Assembly (NCBI GenBank): GCA_026391755.1
Contig: JAPLDN010000021.1
Span: 1-15,672, forward strand
Direction of reading: 5' to 3'
Length of the DNA stretch: 15,672 nucleotides
Origin: Bacteroidota bacterium
Lineage (GTDB): Bacteria; Bacteroidota; Bacteroidia; Bacteroidales; FEN-979
This document shows, in pieces, positions 7,645 to 14,749 of the stretch. Position 1 is the stretch's first letter; every line of letters starts with the position of its first letter. The notes under the pieces were generated by a model, which saw nothing but the letters and a program-made list of their open reading frames with translations, had not been told where the DNA came from and did not search any database. Position numbers and translations under genes: made by a program.

Positions 7645-8817
7645 ATGAAAAACAATCCTCTGCTTAAGCTCTTTGCATTAATGTTGTTGTTTTCGGCTCT
7701 GCCGGTGTTTACTTACGCTGCTGAGCTCGTTAATTCAGGACTGGCACCTGCAATAACCAACGACCAGCAATATAACCGTGCCATTCATATTATGGCAATG
7801 CTGCTTGTTGGCTTTGGGTTCCTGATGGTTTTTGTTCGTAAATATGGCCGTTCAGCGCTTACTGCCACTTTTCTTCTGGTAAGTATCTGTCTGCCTGTTT
7901 ATATGCTGATCAGCAGCAATGGCAGTGGAATGAACGATTCCGATGTACGCCGTCTTATCCTGAGTGAATTTTGCGGGGCCAGTCTTTTAATTGCAGCCGG
8001 TGCGGTGCTTGGTCGTTTAAAAATGCAGCAATACCTTTTGCTGGGACTGCTTTTCGTACCCTGTTACATGCTTAATGAATGGATCGTACTTAATGGTGGA
8101 TTAGGCCTGATCAGGGAAGGCGGTGTTCTGGATACGGGAGGTTCTATTGTAATTCATGCTTTTGGTGCAATTTTTGGTTTGGGTGTTGCACTTACAATGA
8201 CTACGAAGCAGGAGTTTGAAAAAACCATTGAGTCGGATTCTGTTTCCGACAGGTATTCAATGCTTGGGAGCATGATATTATGGATCTTCTGGCCCAGTTT
8301 CTGTGCCGCCCTTGTCAGCCCGGAGCAGATGCCGGCAACTGTCGTGAATGTCATTCTTGCCCTGTGCGGATCAACAATAACCACTTATATTGTTTCAGTT
8401 TCGCTACGTAAAAAAGCCAGTATTGCCGATATTGCAAACGCAGCCCTGGCCGGAGGGGTTGCCATAGGTTCTGCCTGTGCCAATGCCACCCATTCAGAGG
8501 CCATGATCATAGGCATATTGGCAGGGGCCCTGTCGACTTTCGGGTTTGCTGTGATCCAGTCGAAACAACAAAAATGGATGAAACTTATCGATACCTGCGG
8601 TGTGACGAACCTTCATGGTTTACCAGGACTTATGGGAGGGATAGCTGTGTTACCGATAGTAGCGGCCCTCGATATCAGGCAGCAATTATCAGGAATTGCG
8701 ATCACTATCGTGCTTGCTTTTACCAGCGGTATGATTGTCGGCAAGATCCTCCCACTGATGGGCCGCAAGACAGAAGCCTACGAGGATGCCGATGAGTTCC
8801 TCGATGCAACGGAATAA
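7645..8817 (+). CDS. Rhesus (Rh)-type ammonium/ammonia channel
   Basis: A 390-residue polytopic membrane protein of the Amt/Mep/Rh superfamily, conducting ammonia or ammonium across the inner membrane. The first 26 residues look like a signal peptide (LFALMLLFSALPVFTYAA). About eleven hydrophobic segments follow. The twin pore histidines are H171 in DTGGSIVIHAFGAIFGL and H324 in DTCGVTNLHGLPGLMGG. Several blocks read as Rh rather than AmtB: LVGFGFLMVFVRKYG (residues 54-68), ILWIFWPSFCAAL (211-223), NAALAGGVAIG (265-275) and IIGILAGALSTFGF (288-301) closely follow human RhCG wording, where AmtB would have WFGFNGGS and AHINAG-type motifs. The short C-terminus is acidic (YEDADEFLDATE) and lacks the conserved Amt tail that binds GlnK, and no glnK/glnB gene is adjacent. 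Rh proteins have also been linked to CO2 transport, which cannot be judged here. Confidence 0.9.
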   Translation: MKNNPLLKLFALMLLFSALPVFTYAAELVNSGLAPAITNDQQYNRAIHIMAMLLVGFGFLMVFVRKYGRSALTATFLLVSICLPVYMLISSNGSGMNDSDVRRLILSEFCGASLLIAAGAVLGRLKMQQYLLLGLLFVPCYMLNEWIVLNGGLGLIREGGVLDTGGSIVIHAFGAIFGLGVALTMTTKQEFEKTIESDSVSDRYSMLGSMILWIFWPSFCAALVSPEQMPATVVNVILALCGSTITTYIVSVSLRKKASIADIANAALAGGVAIGSACANATHSEAMIIGILAGALSTFGFAVIQSKQQKWMKLIDTCGVTNLHGLPGLMGGIAVLPIVAALDIRQQLSGIAITIVLAFTSGMIVGKILPLMGRKTEAYEDADEFLDATE

Positions 8818-8834
8818 CCGGTCAGGGAGATAGG

Positions 8835-8864
8835 TTTGTCATGACAAATAATCCTGCCAGGATT
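8835..8864. repeat. Two adjacent perfect palindromes upstream of the lipoprotein gene
   Basis: TTTGTCATGACAAA (8835-8848) is a perfect 14-bp palindrome with no loop. One base later, AATCCTG-C-CAGGATT (8850-8864) is a perfect 7+1+7 inverted repeat. They lie between the Rh gene stop (8817) and the predicted -7 box at 8898. The missing loops make RNA hairpins poor, so they look more like binding sites for dimeric DNA-binding proteins. The regulator is unknown. Confidence 0.5.
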
Positions 8865-8897
8865 CATGAAGAGGGGTAAACGGGGTGCGTTTTTTGC

Positions 8898-8905
8898 TAT
8901 ATTTG
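8898..8905 (+). promoter_or_regulatory. Putative -7 box of the SAM-hydrolase-like lipoprotein gene
   Basis: TATATTTG matches TAnnTTTG 44 bases before the ATG at 8950. No -33 TTG is present at 19-21 bp, so an activator may be needed; the palindromes at 8835-8864 lie just upstream. Its position argues against the longer reading frame starting at 8866. Confidence 0.45.
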
Positions 8906-8949
8906 TAGCTGGTTTTAATGAAAAAGCATCCCCTGTATTAAAACAAGAC

Positions 8950-9834
8950 ATGAGACCTCTGAAATCTGATATTTTCGCATTATTTTTTCTTATACTTCTG
9001 CTGGCGGCCTCATGTCATAAGTCCGAAGTGACAACTCCCGCTGCTGCAGCCAGGCAGGTCACAAACCTGGTTCTTATTTCCGACAATGTGCCCGGCAGTG
9101 ACATGATTGTCGGGATTACAGGGGCGGTCAGGTCTATGTACCCCGCGGTTAATATTCAGTTTTACCAGTCCAAACCGTTTGATGTATACGATGGGGCGTA
9201 TTTGTTGTTCTATTCGGTACTGAATTATCCGAAAGGAACTTGTTTCGCTGGTATTGTTGAGCCCGGTGCTTCAAGCAGAAGAATTATCTATAAGGCCAGT
9301 GACGTTTATGTGATTGCACCGGATAATACGCTTTCGACACGAATCCTTGATTTCTATTCAGGCATTACCTGTTATTACATTGAGAATCCCCTGGTGCTTG
9401 GAGGAGATCAGCCGGGGACACTTTCCATACAGGAATTTTATAAACGGGCAATCCTTTCGCTGATTTCGGGTACTGAGCTTTCAACTTTCGGCTCCGTTTG
9501 TGCAACTCCAAACAAATTTTTGGTGCAGGACCCGATTGTTTCAGGTGATACTATCAAAGGAGAAATACTTTTTACCGATAATTTCGGTAACTGTATAACC
9601 AATATCCCCCAGGGACTGGTCTCGGCTTTTCCTGCCGGCACAGTTCTGAGCATTACCTCCGATACGACCCATGTGAGCCTGGTAATGGGTTTAACCTATT
9701 CATCAGTCCCCACAGGAAGCAACGTTTGCTTTATTAACAGTTCGCTTCGTTTGGAACTGGCAATCAATTATGGTAATTTCTCAGGAAAATACCACCTTGG
9801 GGCAGGCTCGAGGGTTGCGCTCAGGAAGCCTTGA
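8950..9834 (+). CDS. Lipoprotein homologue of SAM hydroxide adenosyltransferase (DUF62/SAM hydrolase fold), probably inactive
   Basis: A 294-residue protein from the ATG at 8950, with a type II signal (MRPLKSDIFALFFLILLLA then ASC; lipid Cys22). The body follows the DUF62 family in order: a degenerate N-terminal block (LVLISDNVPGSDMIVGI), PFDVYDGAYLLF, YPKGTCFAGIVEPG, SSRR, YVIAPDNTLST, SIQEFYKRA, then ILFTDNFGNCITNIP (near 206-220) and the C-terminal adenine-site-like strand NSSLRLELAINYG (263-275). Family enzymes split S-adenosylmethionine to adenosine and methionine using an Asp-Arg-His triad in DPGVG, RR and TFHGRD. Here the Asp is Glu104, the Arg is kept (R110/R111), the His is replaced by Tyr164, and the DxTH motif is lost. 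The fold is therefore recognisable, but SAM hydrolysis is doubtful, the more so because the protein is exported. The upstream 28 codons from 8866 are not used, since the promoter lies inside them. Confidence 0.75.
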   Translation: MRPLKSDIFALFFLILLLAASCHKSEVTTPAAAARQVTNLVLISDNVPGSDMIVGITGAVRSMYPAVNIQFYQSKPFDVYDGAYLLFYSVLNYPKGTCFAGIVEPGASSRRIIYKASDVYVIAPDNTLSTRILDFYSGITCYYIENPLVLGGDQPGTLSIQEFYKRAILSLISGTELSTFGSVCATPNKFLVQDPIVSGDTIKGEILFTDNFGNCITNIPQGLVSAFPAGTVLSITSDTTHVSLVMGLTYSSVPTGSNVCFINSSLRLELAINYGNFSGKYHLGAGSRVALRKP

Positions 9835-9844
9835 AGGATCTTAA

Positions 9845-9885
9845 ACAAAACAGGGTGGCCGGAATTTACGGCCACCCTGTTTTGT
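9845..9885. terminator. Strong bidirectional hairpin terminator
   Basis: A 17-bp perfect stem (9845-9861 with 9869-9885) closes a 7-base loop (GAATTTA). The core is CAGGGTGGCCG/CGGCCACCCTG flanked by AAAA and TTTT, so it can act in both directions. It ends the plus-strand lipoprotein gene (stop at 9834) and lies 12 bases past the tRNA 3' end on the minus strand. Confidence 0.9.
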
Positions 9886-9896
9886 ATCTTCCTGGG

Positions 9897-9970
9897 TGAT
9901 CCCGGCGCGATTCGAACGCGCGACCCACAGCTTAGAAGGCTGTTGCTCTATCCAGCTGAGCTACGGGACC
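9897..9970 (-). tRNA. tRNA-Arg (anticodon TCT)
   Basis: A full cloverleaf can be read on the minus strand. The acceptor is GGTCCCG/CGGGATC with one G-T pair and discriminator A. The D-arm includes AGCTCAGCTGGATAGAGC, the anticodon stem ACAGC/GCTGT has loop CTTCTAA (anticodon TCT at 9936-9934), and the T-arm has GTTCGAATC with stem GCGCG/CGCGC. The 3' CCA is not encoded. It reads AGA codons. It is a single tRNA, not part of a cluster. Confidence 0.96.
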
Positions 9971-9982
9971 GGGATGAGGGTG

Positions 9983-9990
9983 CGAAGGTA
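9983..9990 (-). promoter_or_regulatory. Possible -7 box of the tRNA-Arg gene
   Basis: The minus strand reads TACCTTCG, one mismatch from TAnnTTTG, 12 bases upstream of the mature tRNA 5' end. The -33 position carries TCG in place of TTG at a 20-bp spacing. It is weak but well placed. Confidence 0.35.
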
Positions 9991-10031
9991 AGGATTTACT
10001 AACAATTGCACGACTATTTGCGCCGAAATTC

Positions 10032-10039
10032 TATATTTG
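10032..10039 (+). promoter_or_regulatory. Putative -7 box of the cytosolic isochorismatase-family gene
   Basis: TATATTTG is a perfect TAnnTTTG match 20 bases before the ATG at 10060. A TTG at 10006-10008 is 23 bp upstream, slightly too far. Because the box lies inside the longer TTG-initiated frame, it supports the ATG as start. Confidence 0.45.
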
Positions 10040-10059
10040 CTAATCAAAATCTACGGGCT

Positions 10060-10602
10060 ATGCGTATCCTAAGAGACCGTTCGTGTTTACTGGTCATTGA
10101 TTTCCAGGAAAGAATCTTCCCATTCATCCATGAGAATGAAAAACTCTTAAAGAATGTGTCTGTCCTCATCAAAGGCCTTAAGGTTCTGGAACTCCCTGTT
10201 TTTGTAACCGAGCAATATACAAAAGGGCTCGGAGTTACGGTTCAGGCTCTTGCAGATGTTCTGGACGGCATCCACAGGATAGAAAAATCAACATTCTCCT
10301 GCTGCGACGAACCGAGGTTTAACATGGAGCTGGCCACTTCAGGAAAAGAAAATGTGATCATTGCCGGGATAGAAGCCCATGTTTGTGTTCTGCAGACTGT
10401 TATTGACCTGGCCCGCCAGGGATACCAGGCGGTGGTGGTTGAGGATTGCATCTCCTCAAGAAAGCCAAACGATAAAGTGTGGGCGATTGAGCGTATGAGG
10501 AAGGAAGGTGCGATCATCACTACCTATGAATCAATTCTTTTCGAATTGCTCAGAAACTCTGGAGGTGAAACGTTCAAAGCAATTTCGAAGCTGGTCAAGT
10601 AA
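10060..10602 (+). CDS. Isochorismatase-family cysteine hydrolase (cytosolic)
   Basis: A 180-residue hydrolase of the isochorismatase fold, close in style to the YcaC/ISOC1-type short members. From the ATG at 10060, the catalytic triad is D14 in CLLVIDFQER, K76 in IEKSTFSCC and C109 in GIEAHVCVLQT. A further family block is VVVEDCISSRKPNDK, followed by an ALxRM-like helix (WAIERMRKEGAII). There is no signal peptide, in contrast to the paralogue at 2495. The reaction is likely hydrolysis of a small amide or related compound, but the substrate is unknown: the triad alone does not separate nicotinamidase, N-carbamoylsarcosine amidase and orphan members. The gene ends 69 bp before the topoisomerase gene and could be co-transcribed with it. 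Confidence 0.87.
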   Translation: MRILRDRSCLLVIDFQERIFPFIHENEKLLKNVSVLIKGLKVLELPVFVTEQYTKGLGVTVQALADVLDGIHRIEKSTFSCCDEPRFNMELATSGKENVIIAGIEAHVCVLQTVIDLARQGYQAVVVEDCISSRKPNDKVWAIERMRKEGAIITTYESILFELLRNSGGETFKAISKLVK

Positions 10603-10671
10603 TCGTGATGGCGTGATGATCGTTATGAAATTTAACCTGAACAAAGAATAACAATATAGATAAAACCTGCA

Positions 10672-13485
10672 ATGCAATCCGACGAGGAAAATAACGGAAC
10701 AATCTCAAACGGCGATTCTCCCGAACTGGAATCCGGCTCCCTTTCCAAGACGATCCACCTGAACGATATGTACCAGGGATGGTTCCTCGATTACGCATCC
10801 TATGTCATCCTGGAAAGGGCTGTGCCTGAGATCAACGACGGTCTGAAACCAGTCCAGAGACGAATACTTCATTCTATGAAGGAACTTGACGACGGGCGCT
10901 ATAACAAAGTGGCAAATATCATCGGCCATACCATGAAATACCATCCGCACGGGGACGTCTCGATTGGTGACGCACTGGTGCAGCTCGGCCAGAAAGACCT
11001 GCTGATCGATTGCCAGGGGAACTGGGGAAATATACTTACAGGCGACAGCGCGGCAGCATCAAGGTACATTGAAGCAAGATTATCAAAATTCGCCCTTGAC
11101 GTTTTATTTAATCCAAAAACAACCACCTGGAAATCATCTTATGATGGCAGGAATAAAGAGCCGGTAGCACTGCCTTCAAAATTCCCGCTTCTGCTTGCGA
11201 TGGGCGTTGAAGGCATTGCCGTTGGGCTGGCATCTAAAATCCTTCCGCACAATTTCAACGAACTCATAGATGCTTCCATAAAAATACTCCAGGATAAGGA
11301 ATTTGAACTGTTCCCTGATTTCCTGACAGGAGGCATGATTGATGTTTCCAGGTATAACGACGGATTACGCGGAGGGAAACTGAGAGTAAGGGCCAGGATA
11401 GTCCAGGAGGATAAAAAAACCCTTAAAATAACAGAGATCCCCTTCGGGACCACAACGGGTTCTATCATTGATTCTATTCTGACCGCTAACGATAAGGGGA
11501 AAATCAAGATCCGCAAAATCGACGACAATACGGCTGAAAACGTAGAGGTGCTTATCCATCTTGCTCCCGGGGTATCACCCGATACCACGATGGATGCCTT
11601 GTATGCATTTACCGAATGTGAGGTTTCAATTTCCCCCAATGCATGCGTTATTCAGAACGGGAAACCCGGTTTTATCGGTGTTTCGGAGATACTCAGGCAT
11701 AATACCCGGCAAACAGTTGACCTTCTGAAACTTGAGTTGACTATCAAACTCGAAGAGCTCAACGAGCAGCTGCATTATTCATCCCTGGAGAAGATATTTA
11801 TTGAAAATGAGGTTTATGAAGGGATTAAGAAATGCAAGACCGACGAGGAAATAGATACAGCTATCCTCAAAGGGCTGAAACCATTTGCCAGGCAGATTAT
11901 CAGGGTTGTGAACGACGATGATGTAAGGCGGCTCAGGAAGATCCCTATCGAACGTATCTCCAAATTCAATTCGAGCAAGGCTGATGAGGTGATGAAGGGT
12001 ATCAGGCTGGATATGGAGGAGGTGCAAAACCACCTCGACCACCTTATCGATTACGCTATTGAATACTACCGGCAGATCCGCAAAAAATACGGTAAGAACC
12101 GTGACCGGAAAACTGAAATCAGGAATTTCGAAGTAATAGAGGCCGTAAAGGTTGCTGCAGCCAACGAGAAACTGTATGTAAACCGTGAAGAAGGATTTGC
12201 GGGTACCGGTTTGCGTAAGGATGAATTTATTTGCGATTGCTCAGATATTGATGATATCATCGTGTTCAGGGATGATGGAACCTTCATCGTGACCAAAGTG
12301 GCTGAAAAGGTATTCGTGGGGCAAAGCGTTAGCTATATCAACGTGTTCCAGAAGAACGACAGCCGTACAGTATACAACGTGATATACCGTGACGGCAAGA
12401 ACGGGAAGATCATGGTAAAGAGGTTCAGCGTGCTGGGGGTTACCCGTGATAAGGAATATACTTGCACAAAGGGTACTGCAAATCCAAACGGGGAAGCTGA
12501 AATGGTCAGAGTGGAACTAAAACCCAAACCCAGGCTTAAAAAGACCTCCTTTGATTTTGATTTTGCAAGCCTTTCCATCAAGGGGAGGAATTCCATGGGG
12601 AATACACTCACAAAATATGCAGTGCGTAAGGTCGAGATTAGGCAGGAAGGAGTTTCGACACTGGGTTCTCTTAATATCTGGTATGACGATACTGTGCAGC
12701 GCCTGAATACCGAAGGCCGTGGCCTTCTGCTCGGGGCGTTCGCGGGCGCCGACCGCATACTTACAGTGATGCAGAGTGGTTCATATAAACTTACATCCTT
12801 TGACCTTTCGACCCATTTCGAAGAGGATATGATGCTCATCGAAAAGTTTAACCCCTCGAGGATTTTCACAGCAATCTACCAGGAGAATGGCACCAGGCAA
12901 TATTACATTAAGCGCTTCACAGTTGAACTTACTGAGAAAAAAGTTGAATTTGTTGAGCCGGGCGATAAAATGATACTGCTCACGTTTGAAACGTATCCCC
13001 AGCTGGAGATGATGTTCGATATGAAGCTTAAAACCAAAGGAGCTGAATCGGAAATTATTTCTGTTCACGAATTCATAGGAATCAAGGGAGTCAAAGCGAA
13101 AGGCAAAAAGCTCACCTTGTTCCCTGTGAAAAAGATCGACTGGCTCGAACCCCTTCAGATTGCCGAGCCTGAGATCCCTGATGAGACCTATGCCGGCGAA
13201 AGTCAGCTTAAAGCAGAAGAGCCATCTGCGAAACGAAAAGCTGAAAAGAAACCATTACGAGGTGACAAACCTGAAGACCGACCTGCACAAGACCAAAATG
13301 CAGGACAAGGGACCAAGGCTGAACCCAGGCTGAAACCGGGACCCGGGCCCAAAACGGAACCAAAACTCAAACCTGGGCCTGAATCAGGCCCCAAAGCAAT
13401 TTTACCCGAAGAATCAGTCCCGAAGAAGAGGGGGAAAAAGAAATCCAAGGAAGAACCCGAGGCTGAACAAATGGAACTGTTTTAA
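10672..13485 (+). CDS. parC: DNA topoisomerase IV / gyrase subunit A
   Basis: The 937-residue breakage-reunion subunit of a type IIA topoisomerase, which works with a ParE/GyrB ATPase subunit to decatenate or relax DNA. The N-terminal winged-helix region has YASYVILERAVPEINDGLKP, VQRRILHSM and YHPHGDVSIGDALVQLGQ. The catalytic Tyr132 and its Arg131 are in GDSAAASRYIEARL. The tower and coiled-coil region (about 340-480) follows, then a C-terminal beta-pinwheel (about 510-810) with degenerate blades. The last 110 or so residues are a Lys/Glu/Pro-rich disordered tail with two similar units (EPRLKPGPGPKT and EPKLKPGPESGPKA) and the end KKRGKKKSKEEPEAEQMELF. The motif wording is that of the Bacteroidota ParC-like protein rather than GyrA; the symbol is inferred from this. 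The position matching GyrA Ser83 is Val96. No parE is in the window. Confidence 0.9.
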   Translation: MQSDEENNGTISNGDSPELESGSLSKTIHLNDMYQGWFLDYASYVILERAVPEINDGLKPVQRRILHSMKELDDGRYNKVANIIGHTMKYHPHGDVSIGDALVQLGQKDLLIDCQGNWGNILTGDSAAASRYIEARLSKFALDVLFNPKTTTWKSSYDGRNKEPVALPSKFPLLLAMGVEGIAVGLASKILPHNFNELIDASIKILQDKEFELFPDFLTGGMIDVSRYNDGLRGGKLRVRARIVQEDKKTLKITEIPFGTTTGSIIDSILTANDKGKIKIRKIDDNTAENVEVLIHLAPGVSPDTTMDALYAFTECEVSISPNACVIQNGKPGFIGVSEILRHNTRQTVDLLKLELTIKLEELNEQLHYSSLEKIFIENEVYEGIKKCKTDEEIDTAILKGLKPFARQIIRVVNDDDVRRLRKIPIERISKFNSSKADEVMKGIRLDMEEVQNHLDHLIDYAIEYYRQIRKKYGKNRDRKTEIRNFEVIEAVKVAAANEKLYVNREEGFAGTGLRKDEFICDCSDIDDIIVFRDDGTFIVTKVAEKVFVGQSVSYINVFQKNDSRTVYNVIYRDGKNGKIMVKRFSVLGVTRDKEYTCTKGTANPNGEAEMVRVELKPKPRLKKTSFDFDFASLSIKGRNSMGNTLTKYAVRKVEIRQEGVSTLGSLNIWYDDTVQRLNTEGRGLLLGAFAGADRILTVMQSGSYKLTSFDLSTHFEEDMMLIEKFNPSRIFTAIYQENGTRQYYIKRFTVELTEKKVEFVEPGDKMILLTFETYPQLEMMFDMKLKTKGAESEIISVHEFIGIKGVKAKGKKLTLFPVKKIDWLEPLQIAEPEIPDETYAGESQLKAEEPSAKRKAEKKPLRGDKPEDRPAQDQNAGQGTKAEPRLKPGPGPKTEPKLKPGPESGPKAILPEESVPKKRGKKKSKEEPEAEQMELF

Positions 13486-13490
13486 TTTTG
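13483..13490 (+). promoter_or_regulatory. Possible -7 box of the flavodiiron protein gene, overlapping the parC stop codon
   Basis: TAATTTTG matches TAnnTTTG, and its first three bases are the parC stop codon TAA. It is 33 bases before the ATG at 13524. No -33 TTG is seen, so read-through from parC is an alternative. Confidence 0.35.
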
Positions 13491-13523
13491 CAGGCAAGAT
13501 CGATGCCAACACAAAATTATACT

Positions 13524-14729
13524 ATGAACGACAATAAAATACTTGCTCTCACCGATGATGTTTCATGGATAGGAGTTCTGGACCGTGATATCGTGACCTT
13601 CGATGTGGTCATGGAAACGAAATACGGAACCACGTACAATTCCTATTTCATTAATGCCGACAAGAAAGTTGTTATTGAAACCGTTAAGGATCGTTTCTGG
13701 GATGTTTATCTGAAGAAACTCACTTCATTGGTTGACCCTGCCGGGATTGATTATATTGTACTGGATCACACCGAACCCGACCATTCGGGATGCCTTGCAA
13801 AGCTCCTGGAAATTGCGCCGAAAGCAAGGGTTGTAGGGAGCGGCAACGCAATCCGCTACCTTAAGGACCTTCTTGGTTTTGAATTCCCGCATCTGACCGT
13901 GAAAGATGGTCAGACCCTTGACCTTGGCAATAAGACCCTGAAATTCATTGCTGCTGCAAACCTGCATTGGCCCGATTCGATAATGACATACCTGGTTGAA
14001 GAAAAACTTCTGTTTACATGTGACATCTTCGGGGAACATTTCTGTCATGAAAGCATGTTTGATGATGAGGTCCCCGATTTCAGCGAAGCTTTCCGGTATT
14101 ATTTCGACGTGATCATGAAGCCTTACAGCCGGTTTATGCTTCAGGCCATTGAACGTATGCGCCCCCTTGACATCAGAATGATCGCACCCGGTCATGGGAT
14201 GATCCTCAGAAAAGACTGGAAGCGCTGGGTTGATGTAACTGTTAAATTTTGCGAGGAATATCTCAGAAATCCATACCACAATAAGGTTTTCCTTGGGTAT
14301 GTCTCTGCATACCATAATACAGGGCTGATTGCTGAAAAAATAGCTGAAGGCATTCGTTCCGTAGGGGATATCGATGTCGACCTCTGTAATATCGAAAATA
14401 TGGAGCTTCAGGAGATAGAACAGAAACTGATGCAAAGTTCCGGCATCGTCCTGGGTTGCCCTACCTTCAGCCAGAATATTTTACTCCCGGTATACCAGGT
14501 TTTCGCTGCAATCAATCCCATCAGGGACAGGGGGAAACTCGCTGCTGTATTCGGATCCTACGGATGGAGCGGTGAAGGAGCAAAGATTATGAGCTCAGCC
14601 CTGGTGAATCTTAAACTGAATGTGATGGATGAGGGGCTGATGATTAAATTCACTCCCCATGCAGAAACTTTGCAGAAATGCCTTGATTATGGTAAGGCAT
14701 ACGGGGAAAAGTTCATCCGTAAGGAATAG
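13524..14729 (+). CDS. Flavodiiron protein (FprA-type A-type flavoprotein)
   Basis: A 401-residue flavodiiron protein, a cytosolic enzyme that reduces O2 to water or NO to N2O using electrons from a rubredoxin or similar donor. The N-terminal metallo-beta-lactamase domain carries the diiron ligands, numbered from the ATG at 13524: HTEPDH (H82, E84, D86, H87), H148 in NLHWPDS, D167 in FTCDIFGEH and H224 in APGHGM. All ligands are present. The C-terminal flavodoxin domain (about 256-398) has the FMN phosphate loop VSAYHNTG, the GCPTFSQN segment and GSYGWSGEGAK. There is no fused rubredoxin or flavin reductase domain, so this is a class A protein and the electron donor is encoded elsewhere. The start giving MNDNKILALTDDVSWIGV fits the family better than the ATG seven codons upstream or a TTG at 13488. 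It suggests an anaerobe or microaerophile. Confidence 0.93.
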   Translation: MNDNKILALTDDVSWIGVLDRDIVTFDVVMETKYGTTYNSYFINADKKVVIETVKDRFWDVYLKKLTSLVDPAGIDYIVLDHTEPDHSGCLAKLLEIAPKARVVGSGNAIRYLKDLLGFEFPHLTVKDGQTLDLGNKTLKFIAAANLHWPDSIMTYLVEEKLLFTCDIFGEHFCHESMFDDEVPDFSEAFRYYFDVIMKPYSRFMLQAIERMRPLDIRMIAPGHGMILRKDWKRWVDVTVKFCEEYLRNPYHNKVFLGYVSAYHNTGLIAEKIAEGIRSVGDIDVDLCNIENMELQEIEQKLMQSSGIVLGCPTFSQNILLPVYQVFAAINPIRDRGKLAAVFGSYGWSGEGAKIMSSALVNLKLNVMDEGLMIKFTPHAETLQKCLDYGKAYGEKFIRKE

Positions 14730-14749
14730 GAGAAATTAAACATGACCTC

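Noticed and set aside
8866..8949. 28-codon N-terminal extension of the SAM-hydrolase-like gene
   Set aside because: A TATATTTG promoter box lies inside it, and the ATG at 8950 directly starts a good lipoprotein signal peptide.
12333..12869. 178-codon minus-strand open frame
   Set aside because: It is the antisense shadow of the topoisomerase beta-pinwheel; composition is Ser/Pro/Phe-rich as expected for a shadow.
13725..14435. Long 236-codon open frame on the minus strand
   Set aside because: It lies fully inside the flavodiiron gene, whose motifs and all iron ligands are intact on the plus strand; the antisense product shows no recognisable domain.
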